Assembly (NCBI GenBank): GCA_002786065.1 | Contig: NHNY01000011.1 | Coordinates: 310,001-374,000, forward strand | Direction: 5' to 3' | Length of the DNA stretch: 64,000 nucleotides | Source: Microcyclospora pomicola | Lineage: Eukaryota > Ascomycota > Dothideomycetes > Capnodiales | Part shown: piece after piece, positions 21,374 through 31,802 of the stretch | How positions within the stretch are numbered: the first letter of the stretch is position 1 | How the letters are laid out: each line of letters opens with the position of its first letter | Notes under the pieces: generated by a model | The model's input: the letters and a program-made list of their open reading frames with translations, nothing else | The model's database searches: none | Told to the model about the DNA's origin: nothing | Translations under genes and position numbers: made by a program

Positions 21374-22705
21374 ATGTCGTGCCCACTTACGTCCCACCCA
21401 ATGCACCACTTCCCGGATGCAGCCGAATGCCAACACCTCTACTCCATGTCACTATCACAACCGACCACTGCTCTGGAAACATACTCGGGACTGTCTTCCA
21501 TCCTACTTTCCGTCTCGTCTGGATACATGGATCGGATGCATCACGTCTGGGACTTCACTCAGCCAGCTCAAAATCAAGCATATACAAGCGACCGGACTTC
21601 ACAACATCGATTTTCAGGGACTGATCTAAGTACTTATCACTCAAGAAGCAGCCCACTGCCACAGTCGGAATGGGCACACGTACCCGCCTCGTATCGACCT
21701 CTTGAATGGACACACCTGCATCCTCAGAGTTCGTCCTCGGATCATGCTTCGGCATGGCGGCGTGATCAATCTACTTCAGGCGAGCTCTCCATATCAGAAG
21801 AGCTGCCAGTACGAGAGCATCGCTCTCGGCGTCCTCGACATATCAAGAGTCTGTTCAACCGACGCGGCGACCGGCCCCGAAGTCAAGTGACCGATTACAG
21901 CACTCTGTACCCACCGATGGACCCGTACAGTGACTTTGGCAGTGGTCCCCGTGCCCGCGACCACTCCCAGCAGGTTCGTTCCGTCAGCCAACCTGCTCCT
22001 CCAAACCGGCCTTTCAACAGCGACATGGACGATGAGCCGTCGTGGAGAGTCTCACGGATTCCAACATACCCTCCGTCTGCTAGCCGCCTGACGGAAGCGA
22101 CTGTTCAAGATAGTGAGACGTTCGCCGATCTGGAGGACTTTCACTTGTTCGCCCTGGCCACTGCCGGTCTTGAGTCTGACCAAGCATTTCGACCATCCAC
22201 TGCCACATCCCTCGACCCACCGACGCAGCATGACAGGAGATCACTGCTCGGCAATCTCTCAACATCAAACGAGATCGACTCATCCCTACCAGACTTTCCA
22301 CTCGAAGCAGAGACACCGTCAGTGTTGCACGCCTATCAACAAATAGCGCTGATGCCCCCTCAAATCACACAATCAATGACATTACCAACACGAGATGAAT
22401 CTTTCCCGCCCAATCTGTCGCAGAACACTATGCCCAGCCAACGACATTCCTTTACACATATGCCTCCTGACTCATATCCTCACAATCCTTCAATCAACAT
22501 GCCACCCTGGCCGCGGCCGTCCATCGACTCGATCTTGCCGGAGATCCAAGCCCTGGGACTTGGAAATATCACGCCCATCGACGACAACGACGATGAACTC
22601 CCTGATTATGCGGCAAGTCAGGCGGAGGCACAAGCTGCGCAACGCACGGATGCGATGCGACGTGCAGCGGAATTGCAGTCGCGGTGGCAGAGAAGCAATC
22701 AATGA
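21374..22705 (+). CDS. Unrecognised Ser/Pro-rich protein with acidic C-terminal motif
   Basis: From the first in-frame ATG (21374) the product is 443 residues. Another ATG at about 21524 (MDRMHHVWDF) could equally be the start, because the preceding 50 residues look less protein-like. Most of the chain is disordered, rich in Ser, Pro, Arg and His, with a basic patch REHRSRRPRHIKSLFNRRGD. The C-terminus is distinct: DDNDDELPDYAASQAEAQAA followed by a charged helix with RAAELQSRWQ. LPDYAASQAEA-like tails recur in fungal proteins and resemble a short docking motif (inference). It has no enzymatic domain and no membrane segment. It is likely a real gene of unknown function. Confidence 0.6.
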   Translation: MSCPLTSHPMHHFPDAAECQHLYSMSLSQPTTALETYSGLSSILLSVSSGYMDRMHHVWDFTQPAQNQAYTSDRTSQHRFSGTDLSTYHSRSSPLPQSEWAHVPASYRPLEWTHLHPQSSSSDHASAWRRDQSTSGELSISEELPVREHRSRRPRHIKSLFNRRGDRPRSQVTDYSTLYPPMDPYSDFGSGPRARDHSQQVRSVSQPAPPNRPFNSDMDDEPSWRVSRIPTYPPSASRLTEATVQDSETFADLEDFHLFALATAGLESDQAFRPSTATSLDPPTQHDRRSLLGNLSTSNEIDSSLPDFPLEAETPSVLHAYQQIALMPPQITQSMTLPTRDESFPPNLSQNTMPSQRHSFTHMPPDSYPHNPSINMPPWPRPSIDSILPEIQALGLGNITPIDDNDDELPDYAASQAEAQAAQRTDAMRRAAELQSRWQRSNQ

Positions 22706-22952
22706 AGAGACAAGGGTCGTGCAGGAGATACATCATGCCACAGCGTGATTGGAGTAAAATATCCAAAACGCTGTATAGCGAGAGTCATGCTGAGTAGAGC
22801 CTGTACTTCACGACTCGTTACATTCGGATTGTGTACATTCAGGTTAGCGAGTGCTGAAACGATGGTATGATGTGATTGAAGACATTTTCCTCCCTTAGGA
22901 ACTGTGTATCTGTATCTGTTACTGCTCGCTCTATGTGGTTGCAGAGGAGGCG

Positions 22953-23123
22953 TCAAGCGTTGTCGACCAGCTCGACACGTTTCTTGTTTCGCGCAGACTC
23001 CATGTGAGCGTTCAAGTTGGGTTGAATGGCGAATGACTTGTCGCAGGTAGCGCAGTGGAAATGCTTGCTAGATATCGGCCTGTAGTCGAGCACTCTTCTT
23101 GAGCGAACAGCCTCGATATGCAT
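22953..23123 (-). CDS. Possible exon with one zinc-finger-like motif
   Basis: A short minus-strand frame contains FHCATCDKSFAIQPNLNAHM near its end: Cys-x2-Cys-x12-His as in a C2H2 finger, but the second histidine is missing at the expected place. The first ATG in frame is at 23123 (56 residues). The frame stays open to about 23213 without ATG, so an upstream exon is possible. Support is limited to the motif, and it may be a decayed or lineage-specific gene. Confidence 0.3.
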   Translation of the reverse strand: MHIEAVRSRRVLDYRPISSKHFHCATCDKSFAIQPNLNAHMESARNKKRVELVDNA

Positions 23124-23475
23124 GGGACCACACGCCTCCCTGCGGGTCCCCTCTGCGACCTCATGTGGTGTACGGCTTTCAACTTCTGAACTTAAGGGCT
23201 GCTTGTCATTCAACCGATAGACTATCGTATATTCTAGGCGTTGGGGAGGGTGCCTAGAACATATTCATTTGGCGTGTAATCGTTGTATGTGAGGATGAAA
23301 CCTTATTTGAGGAGTTTGAATGCATGTGACAGACACCATCGGCACGACCCTAGCAAATCGTGAAGATCAGCTACACACGATCGAGCTGCACCGGCATACA
23401 ACACCAGGTACAGACATGAGGTAGACGTCTCCTCACCAAGCACTGAATTCCTCGCCCAGCACTCGTGCTGCAGAC

Positions 23476-24162
23476 ATGGCCTCTCCAGCATCCCAACCGC
23501 CGATCCAAGCACAACCCACTCCACCCTCGGAAGACCCGCCCCTCTCGACCTACGCTTCCTACGTCCCTCACGACCTCGCCTACTCCGCCGACTTCGAGGA
23601 CTCCCTCGTCGCCACGATCCTCGATGCGCCCGTGAGCGACTCCTTCACGCCTGACGCCGGCATCCGCGTCCTGTCCCCCTCCAGCGGCACCGGCGCCAAC
23701 GGGCAACAACCCAGCGACAACGCCTCGCCATCCGCCCACCCCATGATCCCGGAGTCCGACCTCCCCCTCTCCCTGACCTCGCCCCTGCGCACCTTCCCCT
23801 CGCCGCTGCCGGGCATCCAGCTGACGCACGCGTACGGCTACCTCGAGGGCGGGCCCGGCCTGGACCCGTCCATCGACACGTTCCCGGACGACTTCCTCGC
23901 CAGCCACCCGGAGGTCGAGACGCCGGCGGAGCTGCGGCGCGCCGTCAAGCGCGAGATCGCCGCGACCGTCGAGGCGTTGCGCGAGCGGCTGCAGACGCGC
24001 CGCGAGGCCAAGGAGAACAACGCGCGCATCGAGCGCGAGTTGCGCACGCTGCTCGATCAGCATAGCATGGAGCAGAAGATTCATGCTAAGATGGCGGAGG
24101 AGAAGGTCAGGAAACGTGAGGCGAGGGAGAGGAGGCGGAAGGTGGGGAGGGATGGAGGGTGA
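23476..24162 (+). CDS. Unrecognised protein with C-terminal coiled coil
   Basis: A single exon of 228 residues starts with ATG at 23476. The first 100 residues are Pro/Ser-rich and probably disordered. A middle block (STYASYVPHDLAYSADFEDS and DPSIDTFPDDFLASHPEVET) looks conserved. Residues about 150-225 form a highly charged helix, likely a coiled coil, ending in a basic RKREARERRRK cluster that could act as a nuclear signal. GC-rich third positions match expressed genes here and create long shadow frames on the other strand. I do not recognise the family. It lacks a signal peptide or membrane segment. Confidence 0.6.
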   Translation: MASPASQPPIQAQPTPPSEDPPLSTYASYVPHDLAYSADFEDSLVATILDAPVSDSFTPDAGIRVLSPSSGTGANGQQPSDNASPSAHPMIPESDLPLSLTSPLRTFPSPLPGIQLTHAYGYLEGGPGLDPSIDTFPDDFLASHPEVETPAELRRAVKREIAATVEALRERLQTRREAKENNARIERELRTLLDQHSMEQKIHAKMAEEKVRKREARERRRKVGRDGG

Positions 24163-24510
24163 GAGGTTGGTGGGATGGGGACTTGTGGAGACGAGGCTAC
24201 GGTCTACGACTGTTGAGCAGTGTGGGATGAGATTCTATGGGTGGGCTTTCAAAAATGCTGAAGCTCTAAGAGCAAGGGAAGATGCTTGATGGAGAGTCTG
24301 AACTTGTGGCATGCGACGTTGCTGATTGTCTAAGAATGGACCTTCGAAGAGACTCGCTTCGGCAGAGCGCAACATCATCCACCATAACGAGAGAACAATG
24401 CCTCTTCCGATGACAAACAGCCAAGATATGGCAGTACGCTCAGCTACCGCGTACGAAGCTCACCAGGAATACATGTCGAGCATTCTCATGTACGAACTTC
24501 AGCCAAATCG
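24163..24510. other. Convergent intergenic stretch of about 350 nt
   Basis: This lies between the coiled-coil gene and the 3' end of TAD1. Nothing beyond likely 3' UTRs is visible. Confidence 0.4.
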
Positions 24511-26047
24511 TCATAACCTCCAATCCTCATCTCCGCCATTCCTCACCCAACCCATCAAGGCTGTCTTCCTGGTCACATCTTTGACACCCCTGCGGCCTTG
24601 CAGAGCTGATCCTTGCTTGAGACTCGCATATGAGCCTTCCTCTAGCGCCGCAGATGTCATCGCCGATGTGTGCTCAGACATTCCATTGATATGCAAGACT
24701 TGCGCAACAGCACCGACCAGCTTTCGTCTTGAGACGCGGCTTGCGCCTCGCGGATCGGATTGCTTGCGCCCTTGTAACACGCCGTTGATCAAGACCTCGA
24801 TTCGATCGTCCTTGCCACCGGAATCCCTGGCTGATCCGGATGTGCTCAGTGAAGCAATATTACTCGGTACGGCGTCTGCGGCCTTCTCGAATTCAAATCG
24901 CGCTGTTGTGCCCAGGACGTCGAAAAATCTGATTCCATACCCGTTGCTCGTGATCTCAGCTTTGTGACCTTGAACAGCTTTCATGCGACCCTCAGGTCCG
25001 AAAGCCCGGCTGACGGATTTCTCGACCAGCCTGTCTTGGGGCAGTACCAACGTACGTATGTACATGTTGCGCGGATCAAGCAGTAAGCTCGTGGCGCTAC
25101 TGAGCAGGCTGCTGCACTGCTTAAGGGCTAGTTTGTCCGAACAGCTCTTGGACAGTGTTGGTGGCGCGTCTGGACGCGCAGGCTTCCGACGTACGATCCC
25201 TAGGCGAGAGAAGTGCCCTCGCCCTAGCAGCCCTTCGTTTGTGCTTTGGACCGTAGCTGAGACAGGTGATTCGAACCAAGGTGTGTCATCCTCCTGGTCC
25301 GCCATGGTAAGTTCCATGCTCGCGTCGCCACACGGCGCTTCCGAAATATACATGTGTATGGCAATGTCCTTTCGCAGGGTGAAAGGTCTTCTCCAGTTCG
25401 TATATCCAGTGGCTCCATCGTCTCCAGCGCTGCATGGTTTGAGCACTCTTACATTTTCGTTCCACTGTACCCAAGCACTCTCGTCGCCGACCTGAGACTC
25501 CCCTGACTTGAGCTTCGCGAGACTTAAGCACTCGTCCACAAGCCAGCGATTGAACGCACGGATCGCAAGCACTTCGGCATGCCAGTCATGCAGCACATTC
25601 CCCTGCGCCTGTGCAATTTTGCTCTGCGGAAGACACTTCATGCCTGTGGCTAAAGCTGCACATAGCAGATTCGACGTAGACGTCGTCGTATCTTCACCTC
25701 GGCCCATAGAATGCTGAGAATACTCCCCTTTTGAAGCAAATCCATCATGACTTATCGTATCGTTCGTCGTACCAATGTCTCTACCTCTCCAAGCATTTCT
25801 CATCAGTCTAGATCCTTACAATATGTCGGGATAATACAGACGCTACGGAAGAAGTACCTCTGCTACCCCTTCTCTCCAGCACGACACCAGCCAGGATGCC
25901 CCATTCTCTTCTGCCTGACCCGCCAATGTTCATACGCGGTTTGCACTTGGTGGGCAAAGCCCGGAAAGCTTGTAGGACGCATTCGGCGATGGCGTCCGGG
26001 TGGGCAAGCGAGGTGAGGCGATTATGTGGAGGCATCGGCGACGACAT
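24511..26047 (-). CDS. TAD1: tRNA-specific adenosine deaminase (Tad1/ADAT1)
   Basis: Two exons are inferred. Exon 1 runs from ATG 26047 to roughly 25880 (ADAIAECVLQAFRALPTKCKPR-like start and EWGILAGVVLERR). Exon 2 runs from about 25795 to 24511. The exact splice between them could not be fixed; several GT/AG choices keep the frame, and a CTGAT branch-like site lies near 25810. Exon 2 carries the deaminase core: DWHAEVLAIRAFNRWL with zinc ligand His and catalytic Glu, APCGDASM with the second ligand, and KSCSDKLALKQC with the third Cys. The family edits adenosine 37 to inosine in eukaryotic tRNA-Ala. A long loop between HAE and PCGD is normal for fungal members. It is divergent from VAM7 with a 260 nt shared promoter. 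Confidence 0.92.
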
Positions 26048-26307
26048 TGATCGCTACATTGATTCACGTTTGAGATGGGCAGAGGCTGTGCTGTGGCACG
26101 CTTAGGTAGACCGAGTGTGCATAAACATGAAGTCGCGTGGCTTGGAGCTTCAGCACGTGCGTCATACAGATGATCGTGACTACCTTAGCGTTGTAGCCGC
26201 AGGCATGAGAGCTCAGTACCTTATTAGACAGCCCAACACTCATAAGGTACACTCTGCCCGCAACGAGACCATGTCACCCTAGACTCCAAATCCGACAAAA
26301 CCACACC
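26048..26307. promoter_or_regulatory. Divergent promoter, TAD1 / VAM7
   Basis: Two oppositely oriented genes have ATGs only 260 nt apart, so both promoters lie here. No TATA box stands out. Confidence 0.45.
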
Positions 26308-27438
26308 ATGGCACCAGGACTCCAGATATCGATCCCCATTGCGTCGACCGCAGAATCCACCGGCAGCAAACCCTACACAGTATATCATATCACTCTGCAA
26401 CTTCCACTTCGCAAGCACGAGACCCGCAAACGATATTCCGAGTTCGAGACGCTTCACACACAGCTCACGTCTCAAACAGGTGCTGTACCTCCCACACCTC
26501 TACCAGCAAAGTCATGGCTGCGGCGGACCGTCAACAATGCAGCTCTAACCGAGGAGCGACGGCAAGCGTTGGAGAGATACGTGAAAAGCATTGTCGAAGC
26601 TGAAGACGCACGATGGCGGAGCAGTAATGCATGGCGCTCATTCCTAAACCTACCTCGTGGGACGAATACCATGGATGCAAGCGGGAAACTCAGCAAAGCC
26701 ACTCCAGGCCGGCCTGGTAGCCAGAGTGGACCCATATCGGATCCTAGTCAGTGGCTCGAAGCACATCGTGAGCTCAAGTCGCAGATTCAGACGGCGAGGA
26801 CTCAGCTCAAGCAGCGAGAAGCAGCCACGACGCCGCAAGCCCAGCATTCTTTGTCGGCGGAAGCCAAAGCCAGCCTCGTTCGAGCAGCGGTAAGCATCAC
26901 ACAACTGGATGACGGTCTCCGAAGCATGAGTGCGGCGAGCAAGAGCGACGAGACGGGATGGGGTGGAGCCAAGAAGCTTGGTGAGAACGAGATCAGGCGC
27001 AGACGAGATCTGGTCGGTGCTGCGAGGAAAGAAGTTGAAGGATTGGAAGGCGTGCTTAAGAGTATGGCGACCAAGAACGCACAAAGCGACCGCAACACTT
27101 CTACCGCGGCGACGGCCGACGACAAAGCAGCACTCTGGCGAGGCACAGCAGCGGCCAAACCCAGCGGCCGCGTTCTAGGGGGGCCGCTCAAAGAGACGGA
27201 ACGAACGCGGGAGCTGGACAACTCGGGAGTACTACAGTTGCAGCAACAGATCATGCAAGAACAAGACGAGGACGTGCTGAGCTTAGGCAAGACCGTGGCG
27301 AAGCTAAAGGACATGGGAATCCTTATCAACGAGGAGTTGACCGTCCAGAATGATATGCTAAGTCTCGTCGAGCAGGATACGGACAGGCTGCAAGGCAAGA
27401 TTGATGTTGGTCGCAGGAGGATTGGAAAGATCTCTTGA
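26308..27438 (+). CDS. VAM7: PX-domain Qc-SNARE, Vam7-like
   Basis: A single exon of 376 residues starts with ATG at 26308. Residues about 5-118 are a PX domain, with KRYSEFETLHTQL (phosphoinositide-binding RYSEF motif), PPTPLPAK and ALERYVKSIV. Residues about 310-372 form a SNARE helix (LQQQIMQEQDEDVLSLGKTV ... GILINEEL) with a central glutamine in the zero-layer region (LTVQNDML). There is no C-terminal transmembrane segment, as in yeast Vam7, which binds the vacuole membrane through PX-PI3P. The role is homotypic vacuole fusion as part of a Qa/Qb/Qc/R complex. The middle (residues 120-300) is Ala/Lys/Glu-rich with coiled-coil character. Confidence 0.92.
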   Translation: MAPGLQISIPIASTAESTGSKPYTVYHITLQLPLRKHETRKRYSEFETLHTQLTSQTGAVPPTPLPAKSWLRRTVNNAALTEERRQALERYVKSIVEAEDARWRSSNAWRSFLNLPRGTNTMDASGKLSKATPGRPGSQSGPISDPSQWLEAHRELKSQIQTARTQLKQREAATTPQAQHSLSAEAKASLVRAAVSITQLDDGLRSMSAASKSDETGWGGAKKLGENEIRRRRDLVGAARKEVEGLEGVLKSMATKNAQSDRNTSTAATADDKAALWRGTAAAKPSGRVLGGPLKETERTRELDNSGVLQLQQQIMQEQDEDVLSLGKTVAKLKDMGILINEELTVQNDMLSLVEQDTDRLQGKIDVGRRRIGKIS

Positions 27439-27901
27439 GTTTCGAGACCGTTGCAGTTGTTTTGCTTTAATTCTTGCGTTCAAGCGAGTGTTCATTGCGT
27501 CTATGGGTCCTGCGTTTTGCCCAGCATGTTGTACACACTCATACCATGGCATGTATTGTCTCGAATCTAGGATCTGTTTCTGCAACATATTTATAACTTG
27601 CGTGCAAAGCGGCCAACGCGAACAGAACGTGCAGAGCAACACACCCCATGGCTTACACGTGATGTTATCTTAGCGTTGATCTAAGCGAACATTCGAATAG
27701 TGGTCAATGAACATGACAGCACAGCGATCCTAGCAGCTCGATTAATAGATCTCGTTGTTGTTCATTTGGCTGCCTACCATCGCGCACTGAAATCTCACCG
27801 GAAGTCAGACCAGCAGATCGAGACGACCAGCATGACCCTATACTCAGTTTGAGAGGTTGTATCTGTGAACTCCCCACATTGGGGTCCTGGAGACCGCGAC
27901 T
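27439..27901. other. Intergenic stretch between VAM7 and APL4
   Basis: It contains the VAM7 3' UTR and the APL4 promoter. No credible ORF or RNA gene is seen. Confidence 0.4.
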
Positions 27902-30656
27902 ATGAGCTCTCGTGAGGATATGATCAGCCCTCATCCATTGTGTACACTTTTTCGCTGACAGCACTGTGCCCAAAGTCAAGCAGTTCATTCGCAATGTTCG
28001 CGCCTCCAAGACGATCGCCGACGAACGGGCCGTGGTGCAAAAGGAGAGCGCGGCCATTCGAGCCAGCTTCAGAGAGGAGAGCCATAACTCCGACCTACGC
28101 AGAAACAATGTCGCCAAACTCTTATACCTGTTCACGCTGGGTGAACGGACGCATTTCGGTCAGATCGAATGCCTGAAGTTGCTGGCCTCCCCGCGCTTCG
28201 CAGATAAACGATTGGGCTACTTGGGTACGATGTTGTTGTTGGATGAGAATCAGGAGGTCTTGACGCTGGTCACCAATTCGCTCAAGAAGTATGTTGGAGA
28301 CTCTACACCCACCGCTGTGATGAGCCTGAACAGCTGACAGTCGCAGTGATCTGAATCACAGCAACCAATATATCGTTGGCCTAGCATTATGTACGCTAGG
28401 CAACATCGCCTCGGTGGAGATGTCTCGTGATCTGTTTCCTGAGATCGAGACTATCCTTTCTGCCACCAACCCATATATCCGACGAAAGGCGGCTTTATGT
28501 GCGATGCGGATATGTCGCAAGGTACCGGATCTGCAAGAGCATTTCATTGACAAGGCGAAGTTGTTGCTCAATGATCGGAATCATGGCGTGTTGCTGAGTG
28601 GTTTGACTTTGGTCATCAGTATGTGCGAGGCTGATGAAGAAGAAGAAGACGGAGAACAAGGTGTGGTGGAGATATTCCGACCCCTAACTGGCAGTTTGGT
28701 CAAGGTGCTAAAAGGCCTGTCGCAATCGGGATACGCGCCTGAGCATGATGTGACTGGTATCACGGATCCATTCTTGCAGGTCAAGATTCTGCGATTGCTC
28801 AGGGTGTTGGGCAGAGGAAACGTGCAAACAAGCGAACAGATCAACGACATCCTGGCCCAGGTTGCAACCAACACCGAAGCATCGAAGAATGTTGGCAACT
28901 CTATCTTGTACGAGGCCGTGCTCACTATCTTGGAGATCGAGGCCGACCCCCCATTGAGGGTCATGGGGGTCAACATCCTTGGTAAATTCCTCGCTAACAA
29001 GGACAACAACATTCGATATGTAGCTCTCAACACCCTGATCAAAGTGGTTGGGATCGAACCGAACGCTGTTCAGCGACACCGAAACACGATTCTGGACTGT
29101 CTACGGGATCCTGACATTAGTATTCGCCGACGAGCTTTAGACCTCAGTTTCACTCTCGTTAACGAATCAAATGTCAGAGTACTTATCCGCGAGTTGCTTT
29201 CTTTCTTGGAAGTGGCAGACAACGAGTTCAAGCCGATCATGACGAGTCAAATTGGCATTGCCGCCGACAGATTTGCACCGAACAAACGATGGCACGTCGA
29301 TACCATGTTGAGGGTACTCAAATTGGCTGGCAACTATGTCAAAGAGCAGATTCTGTCGTCATTTGTTCGACTGATTGCAACCACTCCGGATCTGCAGACA
29401 TACTGTGCACAGAAACTATACACCGCGCTGAGAGAAGACATCAGCCAAGAAGGCCTGATTCTGGCTGGTGCATGGGTGATTGGAGAGTACGGCGATGCTC
29501 TGCTTCGTGGTGGTTCGTACGAAGAAGAAGAGCTCGTACATGAGGTCAGAGAAAACGAAGTCGTTGACCTCTTTACTGCGATCTTGAACTCCAGCTATGC
29601 GGGTCAAATAGTCACCGAGTACATCATCACCTCAGCTATCAAGCTCACAACACGACTCCAGGATCCCGCCCAAATTGATCGTTTACGGAGACTCCTGCTC
29701 AGCCGCCAAGCTGATCTCGACGTGGAAATCCAGCAGAGAGCGGTGGAGTACAACAACCTGTTCGGATTTGATCAAGTGCGTCGCGGCGTGCTTGAGCGCA
29801 TGCCGCCTCCAGAGATTCGGGAAGAGCAGAGAGTGCTTGGAGAGGCGACGAAGAAGCGAATGAGCAAGGTTCCTGCCAAGAAGAAGCCAACTCAGATTAC
29901 TGAGCAAGATATGCTGCTAGATCTGATGGGAGGCGACTCAGACATGCCAGCAGTGGATTCCAGTGCTGTTCTGAATGGTACGCAGAACTCAGATCTACTG
30001 GCTGACATTCTTGGAGGGAGCGACGTGATGTCGTCCTCAAGGCAACCACAATCAACAAGTACGACTGCGAACGCCCAGCCGCAATCTCAAGGCAACATGA
30101 ACTCCATCATGGACCTTTTCGATTCACAGCCACCTGCGCAGCAACAAAGTGCGCCCAGTGCATCCTCGAACGACATCTTAGGGGGTTTCGGTTCATCAGC
30201 AGCACCATCTGCGCCACCTCAACCTCAAGCACACGTAGCTTATAACAAGAACGATCTAGCACTCGCTTTTACCGTGCAACGAAGCCCGCAAGCAATACAA
30301 CTTCAAGCCAAATTCCGCAACACATCCAATTTTGACACATTGAGCGCGGTCAACCTGCAGGCTGCAGTTCCGAAAACGCAAAAACTTCAGCTACAAGCTA
30401 TCAGCTCGAGTGACATTGAAGGTGGACAGGAGGCTACGCAGGCTATGCGCATTACTAGTGTGCAAGGGGTAAGTTTATCTTCTTCACCCCTGCTTTTTGA
30501 GTTTCTCACGCGGCTACATAACCTGTCAACGATGAACGGCATACTGACTATTCTTAGCCTCCTCCACCACGATTAAGATTGCGACTCAAGTTGTCATATT
30601 CCAAAGGTGGCGCTCCCGCCATCACCGAGCAAGTCGACTGGTCCGAACCGCAGTAG
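27902..30656 (+). CDS. APL4: AP-1 clathrin adaptor complex, gamma subunit
   Basis: Four exons: 27902-27911, 27976-28288, 28347-30468 and 30558-30656, giving 847 residues. The first coding exon has only 10 nt (MSS plus one base). Splicing at GTGAGG...AAAG restores [20 protein letters not shown], the expected gamma-adaptin start. Residues 1-590 are the adaptin N-terminal trunk ([35 protein letters not shown]). A Gln/Ser-rich hinge with DLL-type clathrin-box-like sequences ([15 protein letters not shown]) follows. The C-terminal gamma ear ends in [12 protein letters not shown] and EQVDWSEPQ, supplied by the last exon. AP-1 sorts cargo between the trans-Golgi network and endosomes. It is convergent with TPT1. 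Confidence 0.96.
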
Positions 30657-30920
30657 GCAGCGAAGGATATCTTTGTTAAACGTCGGGGCTCGCTGCTTAA
30701 AACGTCGTCTGGTCGATGGTTCTGTGTAGATAGGTAGTCACCTGGTGGTTGTGCAGACCTTCTGTTCGGAGCATGCAGCTGTTCCCGTGGAATCGTACTG
30801 CACAGCATGTGCCCCTCGAATACAACCTTTAAAAGTCCTCTTTTGTCCATACATCATTTTCATCACAAATCGTAGCCTTCACATAATGCAAAGTCCAAAA
30901 CAATTCACCCATGCATCATC
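30657..30920. other. Convergent 3' intergenic stretch
   Basis: Only the 3' UTRs of APL4 and TPT1 are expected here. No features are seen. Confidence 0.4.
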
Positions 30921-31802
30921 TCATCTGATTTCGTCCTCATTCATTTGCCCATCCTCAAACAAGACCTTGCCCAATCTCCAGTCCTCTACCCGCTCGAAGA
31001 ACTCTTTCGGCACAAGTCCATCTGCGTTCCCCTCGCTCAAGATCACTCCGTTTGCCGACATGCCGAACTTGATCCCAGCGTCCAAAGCCTTTCGCAAGTC
31101 CAGGAAAATCAGGATCGTAGAGCTCTTCCGCATCCCCGAGATCACAGGAAGTGCTACCTCACTCTGTCCTCCATTTGCGCCCTGCTCCTGGGGATCGCGT
31201 CTTGTCGCATTGGCGGAAGCAAGCGAGGTAAATCCATCCGGCACCCCGGTCGCAAAGTGGACGTGATTGCGACCCATGGTCTTCAAGCCGCCAGAGGCGA
31301 GGATCAGCGGCCAGGCAGCACGCGTGGTGCCATGTACGGCGACTCGGGGCAGATCCGGTGCGGAGGGCGAGAGTGGCGTGAGGAGGCTGTGGGATGGATC
31401 TTCGTCTTGGAGTTTGAGTGAGTGGCCTTGCGTGGCACGGATGAGCCAGAGAGATGGTTCCGAAGATGGCGAAGGTGGCTTGATAGTTGACTTTTCTGAT
31501 TCAGCGGAGCCCTCAGTGGGAGACCCGCTCGCGTCCTTGGACAGGTCAGAAGTGCGGATGAGCTGATAGCGCTGTTTATCGTTGTCGGCCACGATGGAGT
31601 GCAGCTCCGCGAAGGTCACTTTCAATGAGCGCAGGTTGCGGTTCGCGAGCACGTCGGCGACGTTGGCATAGCCGCCGGAGCCTAGGGTGAGGTTCTCCTT
31701 CTCGGCGCCGTGGCGGAGCAACCAGGAGAGCTTCTTGGAGACTTGGGTTGTTCGTGATGCGGGTTCGCGTTTGCGCCGTTGGGGTTTGCTCGATCCTGAC
31801 AT
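30921..31802 (-). CDS. TPT1: tRNA 2'-phosphotransferase
   Basis: A single exon of 293 residues starts with ATG at 31802. The N-terminal lobe has SKKLSWLLRHGAEKENL with the catalytic-core arginine of LLRHG, then GYANVADVL and RYQLI. The C-terminal NAD-binding lobe has RATQGHS, VHGTTRAAWPLILASGGLK and NHVHFATG, all hallmarks of Tpt1/KptA. The enzyme transfers the splice-junction 2'-phosphate of ligated tRNA to NAD+, completing tRNA splicing. Two insertions are fungal additions: a Ser/Pro/Glu-rich linker at about residues 88-115, and a Gly/Gln segment near 205 (RRDPQEQGANGGQS). The basic N-terminus (KPQRRKREP) may aid RNA binding. Confidence 0.94.
   Translation of the reverse strand: MSGSSKPQRRKREPASRTTQVSKKLSWLLRHGAEKENLTLGSGGYANVADVLANRNLRSLKVTFAELHSIVADNDKQRYQLIRTSDLSKDASGSPTEGSAESEKSTIKPPSPSSEPSLWLIRATQGHSLKLQDEDPSHSLLTPLSPSAPDLPRVAVHGTTRAAWPLILASGGLKTMGRNHVHFATGVPDGFTSLASANATRRDPQEQGANGGQSEVALPVISGMRKSSTILIFLDLRKALDAGIKFGMSANGVILSEGNADGLVPKEFFERVEDWRLGKVLFEDGQMNEDEIR

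Noticed and set aside
23371-24084. 237-codon minus-strand frame
   Set aside because: It is antisense to the GC-biased coiled-coil gene, has Arg/Gly-rich nonsense composition, and has no ATG-supported domain.
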